Of a DNA stretch of 64,000 bases, positions 11,991 through 21,980 are shown piece after piece; the first letter of the stretch is position 1; each line of letters begins with the position of its first letter. Origin of the DNA: Cryptomeria japonica (Eukaryota; Streptophyta; Pinopsida; Cupressales; Cupressaceae); the NCBI RefSeq assembly GCF_030272615.1, contig NC_081408.1, positions 405,055,389 through 405,119,388 on the forward strand. Reading direction: 5' to 3'. The position numbers were made by a program, and so were the translations under genes. The notes beneath the pieces are model-generated. The model searched no databases. It was not told the origin of the DNA and saw only the letters and a program-made list of their open reading frames with translations.

Positions 11991-12415
11991 TAGATACCTA
12001 GACAGGGGAGGGAGGTAGAAGAGGAGAAGCAAAAGAACAAAGAGAGGAGTAAGAGGGGATGGATGGAGAGGTAGACATGGAGGGAGTGATATACCTATGG
12101 AAGGAGGAGATAAAGAGGTTAGGAGAGAGATATAAGAGGAGGGAGTTCATAAAGAGACAGGGTTAAGAAGGAGGGAAAGAGATGTAGAGAAGAAGGGAGA
12201 GAACTATAGAGGGGACATACACATAGTTGAGAGAGCTAGAGGGGTAAAGAGAGGTGAGAGACCTAGATAGCAAGATAGGAGTGAGATAGATAGAGGGGGA
12301 TAGAGAGAGGTGGGTAATGAGACCTATATGTAGAGGTAGATAGGTGGAGAGGAAACGAGGGAGAAACCTAGAGAGGGGAGAGAGAGGGTGGGATGGATAG
12401 GTGATGACCTAGACA
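11985..12415. repeat. Purine-rich GA/GGA tract 1
   Basis: More than 400 bases almost free of long pyrimidine runs on the plus strand, made of GAGAGG, GGGAGG and TAGAGAGG words. It follows direct-repeat copy 1 immediately. Confidence 0.85.
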
Positions 12416-13059
12416 ATAGGTATCTTGATTTCCTCACATTTCTTTACCATTGGTCCATGGGCCCAATTTTTCTTAAGCTAGTTTTTTTTTCTATAAAAGA
12501 ATTGCACAAGTGAAATCATTAGAATTGGTAGCAATACAAGCACAATGATAAATGAAGAGAAATCTTAGAAGAAGCCCAAAATTTTCTTAGTCATTAGGAC
12601 AAAATGAAATATGGAAAGGATAATTATTGAAATCACAACTTCTATTCTAGATAAAGATGTCAAAGAAATGAACCCTCAACATTACCAAAAGGCCTAAGTC
12701 AATTTTGGTAAACAAAAAGGGAATAATAGGTGGTCTATCTAGACTCTAATATTGAAAATTTGAAGTTGATACTTTCTAAAAATGAAGAAACTAAAAAATA
12801 ACTCAAAGACAAACTAAAACAATTGAAGAATATAGTAAAGATTTTATAGCTCCAGTGGCATTCGCACCTTGTAATTCTACAAATACCATGATTTTCATAT
12901 CAAAGAGCGAGGTTGATAATTTGTAAGTAATGACACAAAAGAATCAAACATTAGATAGTTCGATAGGTACAATGGTAAATGGATCTTGTGAACAAGTGGA
13001 GTTGGGTTGTAAGTATACTTAGAAAGATATTCATTTATATCAAATAATAAATCTAATAA

Positions 13060-13260
13060 TCACATGATTATTATTATCTACATTACATGATTAATATAAT
13101 TATCTACATTAAATAATTACATGATTATTATTATTATCTAAAATATAATAATAATAATGGTTATTATATTTTATATTAATAATAATAATGGTTATTATAT
13201 TTTATTTATATTGTATGATTTATTTTATTTTAAATTAATCAATCATTAAATGCTATTATA
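13060..13260. repeat. ATT-rich low-complexity patch
   Basis: Imperfect ATT/AAT triplet array with a duplicated word ATAATGGTTATTATATTTTA. No other signal is visible. Confidence 0.85.
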
Positions 13261-13704
13261 TTTATCTCATTTTATGTTATCTCAAATGAATGGTTGGATA
13301 TCATAACCTTCCTATTTATTTAATAAAGATGACATATGCAGAAGCATGGGAGGTTGAATTAGATCAAACAATGTGCTTACTGCATAAGATAAAAAATGTG
13401 TTTACTGCACGATGGAATGAAGGCAAGTCTATTGCTATTTCATAATCTAACCCGTATTCGATATCACAACAAAAGAAAAAGGTTATCGTCATTTCACAAG
13501 CTATCGCAGTTTCGCAAGCCTACGTAAAATAACCACCAAGTCTCCTACACTTTTGTGATGAGGTTATTGTTATCGCAATTTTGCAATCAACGGTCAAAGG
13601 ATTCCAAGCATTCTAAGATTTTGCAATAAGAAGAGAAAGCAACTATCACAACTTTGCATAATGGGTATTTCACCCAATCATCCTATATGCAATATTGCGA
13701 TTAA

Positions 13705-13975
13705 AGACAAAAGTGTATTACACATTGTGTTTTAATCGTGATTTTTATCACGTCATGTTTTTCATCACGTCATATTTTTCAACACGTCATATAGGGAATG
13801 TTTTGATTTCAAAACTAATATCTTAACTTCTAGCTAGATTTATGACTTCTTAGACTTGTCAAAAAACTATCTTAAGACATTTGAGGTGAGCTCCAGGTGA
13901 TCATTTTAACAGAGCTCCATAATCAATTGAGGAAGTATAGAAGATATAGACAAATAAAATAATGTTATTGAAAAC
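13705..13975 (+). repeat. Direct repeat, copy 2 (partner 11745-11990)
   Basis: Same order of words as copy 1: CATCACGTCAT, CATATAGGGAATG, AACTAATATCTTAACTTC, GAGGTGAGCTCC, CATAATCAATTGAGG. It lies about 1.96 kb downstream in the same orientation. Copy 2 has an extra CACGTCAT-containing word. Confidence 0.7.
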
Positions 13976-14227
13976 CCTATGTCTTAGCTAAACCAATTAT
14001 TCCTATATGAGTTACATATAGCAATGATAAGTGACTATTCCTATATGTTTCCCTTTGAGTATATAAAAACTAACTTAAGAAGCATGCAACAAGGAATGAA
14101 TATATAAAATCAATAATTTTGTATCATGCTTTGTTGTTAGAAAATATAAAGGAAAAGTCCCTTTCACAACCTCTCCCTTTAGGCAATAGAGGTATGTGCA
14201 CCTCAACAAAATTATGCATATATAAGT

Positions 14228-14640
14228 TTAGGAGAGAGAGAGAGAGAGAGAGAGAGAGTTCATAAAGGGAGAGGGGTAAGGGGGCTGAGGTAGAGAGGGA
14301 GAAACCTAAAGAGTAGAGAGAGAGGTTGGGAGGGAGAGGTGACAACTTAGACAATGGAGAGAGATAATAAGGGAGGGGGAGATAATAAGAGAACATGGGG
14401 TAGGGAGATAGATATGGGGGTAAGGAGAGAGAGAGAGAGAGAGGAATCAATATGACCAGTACTTGCAACCTTGTGTATCCTAGAACCTATTATCTAAAAC
14501 CTATACAAGAGAAGGATATTTGATGACCTAGAGAGGGGAGGAAGACATAAGAGGAGATATGAAAGAATAAATATAAAGAGAGATCAAAGGAGGGAGGGAG
14601 AGGTGGGGAGGGAGTGATTCAGAGACCTAGAGAGAGAATG
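14228..14640. repeat. Purine-rich GA/GGA tract 2
   Basis: Starts with a GA run at 14231-14259 and continues as GAGGGAGA-type words, interrupted around 14450-14530 by mixed sequence. It is the counterpart of the tract at 11985-12415 and likewise follows a copy of the direct repeat. Confidence 0.85.
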
Positions 14641-14645
14641 AATAT

Positions 14646-15259
14646 TGTTGGCAACAACAATGAGAGAAAATTGAGAAGGTGGGGGGGTGAATTGCAACAA
14701 CAACAACAATAAGAAAATTTATAGCACAACACACAACACCAAGATTTTGATGTGGAAAACTCAGTTAAGGGAAAAACCACAGTGGGAACCTACCCATAAT
14801 AAAATGATACTCTGCAATAGTATGTGAAAATATTACAATGGGGAATGTACCGACATTTAGGCACACTGCCTGGAGTTCAATGCTCAAATATAATAACCCA
14901 AAAGGCTACAACCCTCACATAAGTCTCACTAACTTACAACAAGATTTAGAATACAATCTAGAAGGAATGAGCTACAATAATAACATCTGCAAATGCCTGA
15001 TGAAAGTTCCGATTAAGCACAATTGTCTGCTCTGCAACACTAATCTCTGCTCAATCACAATACCAAAGGATGAATCACTTGTTCGCACATACACCACTCT
15101 CTGATAATTTAGACATAACTTTGATACCTAGATTACATGACTATATCACCTATTTATACAATTCATCAACCTTGACAACAAGGTCGGCTAAACCCTCAAC
15201 TCACAATTACAAAATTACATCATTCGATACAAAGATCGACCACCAGACCAATATAATGA
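14646..15259 (-). repeat. G: SIRE-like copia LTR, minus strand, part 1 (interrupted by B; continues 34048 to about 34279)
   Basis: Read on the minus strand, this part ends with TTCACCCCCCC, then CCAACA at 14646. It also carries the CCACTGTGGTTTTTCCC / GTTTTCCACATC phrase seen in the C and D LTRs. A matching TGTTGG start (plus-strand CCAACA) is seen near 34279, beyond B, which gives an LTR of about 850 bp. Flanking bases (AATAT on the left, CCACT on the right) do not match and no primer site follows, so I cannot say whether it is a solo LTR or a fragment. Confidence 0.55.
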
Positions 15260-15264
15260 TATAC

Positions 15265-15397
15265 TAATGAGTACTAAGAGGGGGGGTGAATTAGTATACC
15301 AAAAAATATTGAACTCAAACTCTTAAACATTTTAGCATATAACCGGTATAACAGATTCACTAATAAACTAGTTAAGATAAATGCAAACCAAATAGAA
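15265..15397 (-). repeat. B 3' LTR, truncated to its last ~130 bp
   Basis: Aligns base for base with the end of the 5' LTR (18627-18752, then 33028 onward) and diverges abruptly at about 15397. The terminal CA of the 5' LTR (CATCA) reads TA here, a C-to-T change. The word TTCACCCCCCCTCTTAG typical of SIRE-like LTR ends is present. Confidence 0.85.
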
Positions 15398-15399
15398 AA

Positions 15400-16866
15400 T
15401 AAATCATCAAGCAATTTTATCTTAATGTTCTTGATTCTCCTCTGACAATATGTCATAGGCTTATAGAAGGAAAAATCTATTTTTACCGGTGCTGAAGTTG
15501 CAGGTGCACTACCGGTAGATTTTGCCTTCTTGCTTGATTGTCTTGTCTTCTTAGGTTGAATTTCCGGTTCAGTATCCTCTGACTCCGGTGAGCTAGTTCT
15601 GGTTTTCCGGTTCCTCTTGAATACTTTAGCGGGATCAACCTCAAGTTTCTTCTTGGCAGGTGACCACTTGGTCATTTTTGGACTGGCTGAGGTAACCGAT
15701 GTCGATACCGATGGTACTGCCTTGTCCTTCTTCTATTTTGGTTCTTCAACCGGTGTTACCCTCTCTAAGTAGGTGTCAATTCTCTTTTTCTTAGCATCTA
15801 GTGGTGAGGCAAGAAGGGTAGAGGCATACCTGATCAACATATCATACATCATTTCATATCCCATTGGTTCAATTGCTTCCTTTCTTGGTTCCACCACTTC
15901 CATTATGCATTCATCTACCTTTATGGTGAAGCAAATGTCATCTTCATATTTATTCACAATATCTCCAGATATCCTTATCCTCTGGCTCATTTTCTGCTTG
16001 AATTCATCAAAGTATTTGTTCAGAACCTCAGGATGTGAAGTTCCCACTACTTGAAGACTTTCCTTGATTTGTTTAGAGACCGGTAAGTCATCAGAACATT
16101 GCACATCACCTATTCCAGGGAAATAACCTTGAAAGTAAAAGAATAGGCCGACCAAAAGTTGTCCAAACCTAAACCTTAAAGCATTATCCTATTTAATGGA
16201 CTTAAGGTTTAGTAGCAATTGCTTTTGCAAACAAGTACACAAATCAAATGAGGCATATTCCTTAATCTTTTTGTAGGCAACATTCACTGTAGTAACATTG
16301 ACAAAGTTCATTCTGCTAGCATAAAACATCTGGTAGCCAATCACCATGCAAGCATACTTAACCAAATCATCTTTGATGGTGTTGATGGTCATCGCCCGTT
16401 GGTCGCTTAGGGAACCAGTGAGCTTAGTCATTTTAGTCTTGGTGACCTTCCTTAGAGTTGGCATCTCTCCAATGTTACAGAAACTGGTGACGACATGAAT
16501 TGCTTCCAGTGTGATTTCATGTGTCCGCTTGAGATACATTTTATCACCATGCACTCTGCTCAGGATGATGTGGATGTGATATTCAGTGAACTCTTCTAGA
16601 AAATAGAACGCATTGTTCAGTTTCTTCCTCTCTAGGATTCTATATTTAGGTTTGATTTTCTTGTCATCCCCATAGAACAAACCTAGCTGAGAATGAATCA
16701 CTAAGGATCCTAGGTCTTCTAGTTTACAATCTATATATCTTGAAATATCCTCTTCAACAATAACTCCAGCGGGTATCTGGGATAGGGCATTGTATTTCAT
16801 CTTCTTTTGAAGAAACTCGGCTGAATCCACAGGTACACTAGAACTAGAGTGTGATGCAGAAGTCAT
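15400..16866 (-). pseudogene. B second ORF: unknown protein of about 480 residues (two internal stops)
   Basis: One frame runs from the ATG at 16866 (MTSASHSSSS; an upstream ATG at 16905 is in the same frame) to about 15400, interrupted by stops near 16188 and 15731. The first 230 residues look globular (AFYFLEEFTEYHIHI, then ITLEAIHVVTSFCNIG). Residues 240-380 contain a conserved-looking KVDECIMEVVEPRKEAIEPM. The C-terminus is basic and serine-rich (SPESEDTEPEIQPKKTRQSS) and could be disordered or nuclear-targeted. It is not a retroelement polyprotein domain that I recognise. It follows the zinc-knuckle ORF after a 365-base spacer. It may be a transduplicated host gene or a lineage-specific accessory ORF. 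Confidence 0.6.
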
Positions 16867-16905
16867 GATTAAATGATAAACAAGAATTTTGAGAAATACC
16901 TTCAC

Positions 16906-17269
16906 AATTTAAAATTTAGGGTTTAGCAATGTCTCTCACAATACACCACTCTGGTTGCTAGAACACCGCTTAGTGTTCTTCACTAAAAGGTTGTTGGATT
17001 CCTCTGCAATATTTTTGAATTCACTTCGAATTTCTAGACGGATTGCTCTTTGTCGCTCTGCTCTTTGAAAATTCTTCTTTCGTGAACTGATAAGTGAAAA
17101 TGATGACAAAAATCCCTTTTAAACAATCTTTCACCTACCATAATAAATGCATCACCGCTAGTGTATAACCCCTAATTTTGCCTTTTACCATTTCAAGTCT
17201 TCTGTCGATTGACAGGTAACATATACCGGTTAAGGTCTTTACTAATATAAACCGGGGGTTCAAAATATT
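16906..17269 (-). promoter_or_regulatory. Spacer before the B second ORF, with a TATA-like box
   Basis: The spacer is non-coding. On the minus strand TTTAAAAGGG lies at 17114-17123, about 250 bases upstream of the ATG at 16866, followed by a 5'UTR-like stretch. This fits an internal promoter but is only a pattern match. Confidence 0.25.
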
Positions 17270-17930
17270 TCACCGATATGCTCCCTCCAAGCTTTTCTGA
17301 AGCTCAGTTTTCCGGTTCAGAGACTTCCACACTAGGTGCAGAAACCGGTTCATCCCATGACACTTCTTCAGGTTCTTTTTCCAAGTTTTATTCATTCTCC
17401 ATTGAATGGTTTCAACATCAATCTTCCCTTTGGGAGTGATTGGTATATCATTCGATAGGTTCTTTCTCATTTTGCAGGTTCTAGCAGTGTGTCCTGGTTT
17501 GTTGCAATGATAGCATACCATTCCAGGTGTTCTCCATGGTCCATTATTCATACCACCATTCTTCCTTCTGCATGTTGCAGTAGTGTGACCGCTACCATGA
17601 CAGATCAAATAGGTTGCTCTCCAACTAGTTGCCGCTTGATAGCCACCTGACCAATGGTCATATGTATTATACCGGTTGGGATTCTGGTTCACAGAGGGTT
17701 CTGGGATAACTCATTGAGTCCTTGGAGGGTATCTCCCAGTGTTGTGCAAAATAGACCTGCATTCAAATGCTTTATGCCCAAATTTGTTGCATGCATAGTA
17801 GTTTCCATTGAATCTATTAGATCTAGGCTTATTGTCTAGAAAATAAGGAAAATTATTGTAGGCTTTGCTTCTACACACATTAGCAGTATGTCCTTCCTTG
17901 AGACAATTGAACCAAACAGGGTTAAAATTT
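17270..17930 (-). pseudogene. B gag-like ORF, zinc-knuckle part (four CCHC-type knuckles, three damaged)
   Basis: On the minus strand four knuckle-like blocks follow each other: FNCLKEGHTANVC, ACNKFGHKAFEC, ICHGSGHTTATC and CYHCNKPGHTARTC. Only the last keeps all of C-x2-C-x4-H-x4-C. In the first three the leading cysteine has become W, Y and Y. Such knuckles bind RNA in copia gag proteins. Between the second and third knuckle there is a stop codon near 17710. The region follows the coiled-coil block, in a different frame at the junction. Confidence 0.75.
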
Positions 17931-17982
17931 TGCTTATCTTATCCTTGGATGTTGGTTGCTTCTTTGATGCTTCAACTTTTGT

Positions 17983-18588
17983 TCAAGAGGTCTCACCTTC
18001 CTCATACCCAGAGAAACCAAGTCCAGTGGTATTCTTTACCGGTTTTGCCGATTCTAGCTTTTTCTCTAGTTTAGCAGTACTCTGATTGAATTTGGCAAGT
18101 ATCTCCTTTGACTCAGTAAGTTCCTTGGAAATAGAGGGATTGGATTCCTTCAAGGTTGCATTCTTAGAAATAGCCATGTTTAGTTCACCTTGCATTTCTT
18201 CTTTTTCCATTTTACTCTCTTGGAGATGAGTGGTAAGGGCACTGGTTTCTTGATTCAACTTGGAGATCTCATGATCTTTGTCTTTTACCAGATCTTCAGC
18301 TTTCCTTCGGTTCTCAAGCTCTTGACACATTATGATAGTCAGTACTTCCAAATCCTTTCTTAGGTTGGCTTTAGATTCAATCAGTTTTTCAACTTCTTCA
18401 ACCAGGACATCCATGTTAGATTCATTAGAAGAGCTATTTTCAGTAAGTTTCATCAATTTCTTAGCATGCTCTCTTCTCTTGGCCAAAGAGGATTTATACT
18501 TGACTTTGAGTTCATGATAGGCTCTCTCAACCTGAGTGAGATGATGAGTAATTTGCCTCATAGTGTATTCCCCCATATCTCCTTCCAA
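17983..18588 (-). pseudogene. B gag-like ORF, N-terminal coiled coil
   Basis: 201 codons open from the ATG at 18588, 25 bases after the primer site. The protein is almost entirely charged and helical, with heptad-like spacing (ESKANLRKDLEVLTI, then KDKDHEISKLNQE). It ends in TTGLGFSGYEEGETS, just before the knuckles. A homologous protein is encoded in C (39090-39660) with the same ELENRRxAED and KEHEISKLNQE phrases. The usual copia gag (UBN2) domain is absent, so this is a gag remnant or a specialised non-autonomous gag. Confidence 0.75.
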
Positions 18589-18611
18589 GTGGTTAGACTT
18601 ATAGAAAGGTT

Positions 18612-18624
18612 GGCTCTGATACCA
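18612..18624 (-). promoter_or_regulatory. B primer-binding site
   Basis: Minus-strand TGGTATCAGAGCC lies two bases after the 5' LTR end. TGGTATCAGAGC is the standard plant copia primer site, complementary to initiator Met-tRNA. Confidence 0.9.
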
Positions 18625-18626
18625 AT

Positions 18627-18752
18627 TGATGAGTACTAAGAGGAGGGGGGTGAATTAGTATACCAAAAAACATTGAACTCAAAATCTTAAGCAGTTTAGC
18701 AGATAACTGGTATAACAAATTCACTAATAAAATGGTTAAGATAAATGAAAAC
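18627..18752 (-). repeat. B 5' LTR, 3'-terminal part (continues at 33028-34042)
   Basis: Ends ...TTAGTACTCATCA next to the primer site. The LTR is interrupted after AAAAC by element A and continues to the right of A at the second AAAAC. Reassembled length is about 1.14 kb. Confidence 0.88.
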
Positions 18753-19821
18753 TGAAGAGGGGAAAATAGATTTGAAGGTCAAATGATCAAAACATAATGA
18801 AATAAACATGCAGAATGCTAAAATATCATTAAAAGACCATTTCACCTTGCTATTTTACCTTCTCCTTTGGATTGAGCTTGATGAAATGAAGACGCCCCTT
18901 GATAATGCTCCACTTGATGTGCTCCTTTGATTGCTGGATGTGGATGGCTCTCCAATGTTATGCACAAATGGAATGGATTTGAAAAATGATAAGAATGAGA
19001 TGATCAAGTTGCCAAGATGATTTCCTGGGCTCAAAAGGGCAGCATAAACTTACTGGATTTCAAGATGTTTTGAATGAAGGGATGGAGCCCTATTTTATAG
19101 GAAGAGGAGAGGAAAAAAGATGGCTAGGATGAATTTGAGATGAAGGGCTAAGATTTACTTGTGAGCTCACACAAGGTCCAAGAGAGGGTGTGGGGACCAA
19201 GAATTATGCCTTAAAGGAATTTCGTATCTCCACACTCCACAAGATGCATTGGAGGAATTAAAAATTCTCCAAAAAAGGATATCATGGGGATTGGAGGAAT
19301 AAAAAGGAATTAAAAATTCCTTGGGAGAGGGGATGCCTAGAGGAATGTGTGAAATCGAAAATCTTACATTCACCTAGGAAAAGAGCATTTAAAGCTAGTG
19401 GCTGGATGAAAAGGACAAAGAGTTGACTTTGTGACTAATCATGATGATTAACCATTAACAACTCATTAGGAGGGGGATTAGAGGAAATGTTAGGTGGGAT
19501 TAATATTTGTAAGAGAATTTGACTAGGAGAGAGAATGAGTGGAGGGAATAAAAAATTAGAAGAATAATGTTAAGTGAGTTTAGGGAGTTTCTAGAAGAAT
19601 GAATTAAGAAGATGATTTGAAATTAATTAGCTAAGAGGAAGATTTGTGAGGATTTGATTTTTTTAGAAGAATAAAGAAAGGGATTGATTTAAATCAATCT
19701 TATGCTATAGTGACAATATTAATTATATTTAATTAATATTGAGAGGAATTTGAATTAACATAATTAATTAATTATGTGAGGAATTAAAAATAATTAAAAT
19801 AATTATTTTTAAGTGTCTACA
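18753..19821 (-). repeat. A 3' LTR
   Basis: Minus strand TGTAGACACTTAAAA...CCTCTTCA. Its partner is 31959-33022. Most differences from the partner are transitions, as expected for methylated cytosines. It contains a TATA box at 19088-19101 and several TTAATTAA-type palindromes near the 5' end. Confidence 0.93.
19088..19101 (-). promoter_or_regulatory. TATA box of the A LTR (copy in the 3' LTR)
   Basis: Minus-strand CCTATAAAATAGGG; the same word is in the 5' LTR at 32294-32307, where it would drive the element. Confidence 0.6.
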
Positions 19822-19839
19822 TTTTGCCCCTCTTTGAAG
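19822..19839 (-). promoter_or_regulatory. A polypurine tract
   Basis: Minus-strand CTTCAAAGAGGGGCAAAA lies directly before the 3' LTR. F has the identical 18 bases at 55853-55870. This is where plus-strand DNA synthesis is primed. Confidence 0.88.
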
Positions 19840-20039
19840 CGAGGTGTGATGACACATTGATTCAAAGAATAATCTTGTTTTGATGCTGATATTGGTTTGA
19901 TAGGATGCCCCATCTCTTGATTGATAGATTATGGTATGGTGATGCCCCCTTGGGAGATCAATTGAGGTATTTGATCTTTGGAGTTTTACGAAATTGATAT
20001 CCCGATAGATTTGATTTGATTCGATTGATAAGATCTAGA

Positions 20040-20660
20040 TTCAGTCTGGTTTCAAGAAGAATTCATCTTGTATAAGACAAAGATGATCAAAGTGTCTGGT
20101 TTCAGGAAGGATTCATCCTGTATAAGACATGATTGATCACAATATCTAGTTTCAGGAAGGATTCATCCTGTATAAGACATGATTAGAGTGTCTGGTTTCA
20201 GGAAGGATACATCCTGTATAAGACATGACTGAGCACAACGTCTGGTTTCAGGAAGGATTCATCCTGTATAAGACATGATCGAAGTGTCTGGTTTCAGGAA
20301 GGATACATCTTGTATAAGACATGACTAATAACAACATCTGGTTTTAGGAAGGATTCATCCTGTATAAGACATGATCATATCACAATGTCTGGTTTCAGGA
20401 AGGATTCATCCTGTATAAGACATGATTGATCACAACGTCTGGTTTCAGGAAGGATTCATCCTATATAAGACATGATCGAAGTGTCTGGTTTCAGGAAGGA
20501 TACATCCTATATAAGACATGACAGATCACAATGTCTGGTTTCAAGAAGGATTCATCCTGTATAAGACATGATCAGATCACAAAGTCTGGTTTCAGGAAGG
20601 ATTTATCTTGTATAAGACATGATCAGAGTGTCTGGTTTCAGGAAGGATATATCTTGTATA
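20040..20660 (-). repeat. Tandem array of 13 units in the A 3' region
   Basis: Thirteen 40-55-base units, each with plus-strand GTCTGGTTTCAGGAAGG, then ATTCATCCTGTATAAGAC, separated by a variable CATGATC-type linker. Each unit contains the inverted repeat AGGAT-TC-ATCCT. Even and odd units differ slightly (ATTCATCC or ATACATCC). Diverged units occur in F (55426-55560) and E (60707-60827). Confidence 0.9.
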
Positions 20661-21980
20661 ATCAGAATCAGAATTGATTATGTGAGGAAAAAAAAAATAG
20701 AGGAATAAAAATTAAGGTGGAAGGGATAGATGAGGAACAAATATGAAGCACTCGTGAGGTATTTGGAAAGAAGAATACGAGATGCGAGACCGCAGAGGAA
20801 AATGGGGGCAATTGAGAACTCCATGGGATTATTGAGTTTAGGATTTGATGGAATGATGGTGAGATTTTGTGCACAACAAATGTGGAGAGCCAACCTAGTT
20901 TGATGTTGCCCTGAGTGACTTGCACCATTGATTATAGAAATCAGGATGCCATGAGAAATGCATGGCGTGGACTAACTGTGTAGACAAACGAGAATTTCTT
21001 GCACACAACAATGCAAGTGTTAAGAAACACTAATATAGAGTTGTGAGTTCATGCAAGGAAACCCTCAAACACACCAATACCTCTTATACACGAGAAGGTA
21101 AGTGTTGATAAACACTAGTACCAGGTCGCCGATTTATACAAGAAGGATCCAAAACATGCCATACTATGAAATACGCCCCAGTATGCACCTATCATAACGT
21201 ACCTAGATATGGAAGAACCCAGGCAGTCGTAAATAGTGGCAGTCGTAGGGCAAAAGATGCAAGCCTATATGAAAAGATCTAACAAAATCTAACAAGTCTC
21301 TTCCTTGCGACCACATGATACCTCTTGCCAAGAGTAGAACTAGGATAGACTTGGGATTGTTTCTCAAGACTTCTTGAAGCTTACACACAGAGGCATAAAA
21401 TCTCAATTTCAATGGGACATTCCTTGTTCATGACTCAGGCGAAGACTTCATCATCATACGCATGTTTTATTGGGAGGCAGAAAAGAGGGAATGTTGCACA
21501 TGGGTGGGCTGGATGGCAGATGATTTGTAGTATCGACATGATAGATAGCGGATCCGGTTATTTACCTTGGCGTCTGCACAGAGGTTTTCACCAAGGTGCT
21601 TGTCCATAGCACCACCAAGTGGTTTTCACTAATTGACGAATTGTTTTTTTTGTTTTTTTTTTCTGATTTTTTAATTTTTTTGTGTCATAAGGTGCTTGTT
21701 TGCCAGGTTTTCACCAAAGTGATGATTTTTTCAGGATCTTTTTTCTCATTTTTTGTTTTTTAATTTTTCTTGATTTTTTTTTTTTTTTTGACAATTTAAG
21801 ACTTTCTGAGGACTAAGCATAAAATCTTTTGAGGTGGATGATATTCATTGGATCATCCAAAGGATCGCCTTCAGGAGTAGCCAACTGATAAGCTCCTGAT
21901 CCATATTTCGTTGTGATTACATATGGTCCAAGCCAATTAGGCTCGAACTTGCCTTTCTTTTCTCTTTCTTGTAGATTTTT
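20661..21980 (-). other. A 3' untranslated region between integrase and the tandem array
   Basis: No coding domain is readable. A T-rich tract lies at 21640-21790 (A-rich on the element strand), and three copies of the phrase GTGAAAACC occur at about 21575-21715 (minus strand). Short open frames here, such as 20668-20928 and 21412-21609, have no family resemblance. Confidence 0.7.

Larger units (their letters stand above)
10926..14645. other. Non-coding repetitive stretch without recognisable genes
   Basis: No frame shows a recognisable domain. The stretch contains a diverged direct repeat (11745-11990 and 13705-13975), two purine-rich tracts, an ATT-rich patch and several scattered copies of a short phrase around CTCTTTAGGTAATAGA (near 11300, 11520 and 14170). 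The words ACACATGGTGTG and CATCACGTCAT recur. It may be an old, unclassified repeat family. A 114-codon minus-strand frame at 14124-14468 is the translation of a GA tract and is not a gene. Confidence 0.6.

Noticed and set aside
14124-14468. 114-codon minus-strand ORF
   Set aside because: It is the translation of a GA-rich tract (S, L and P repeats) with no domain.
20040-20660. CRISPR-like array
   Set aside because: Units vary in sequence and length, the spacers are short and related to each other, and the array lies inside a plant retrotransposon.
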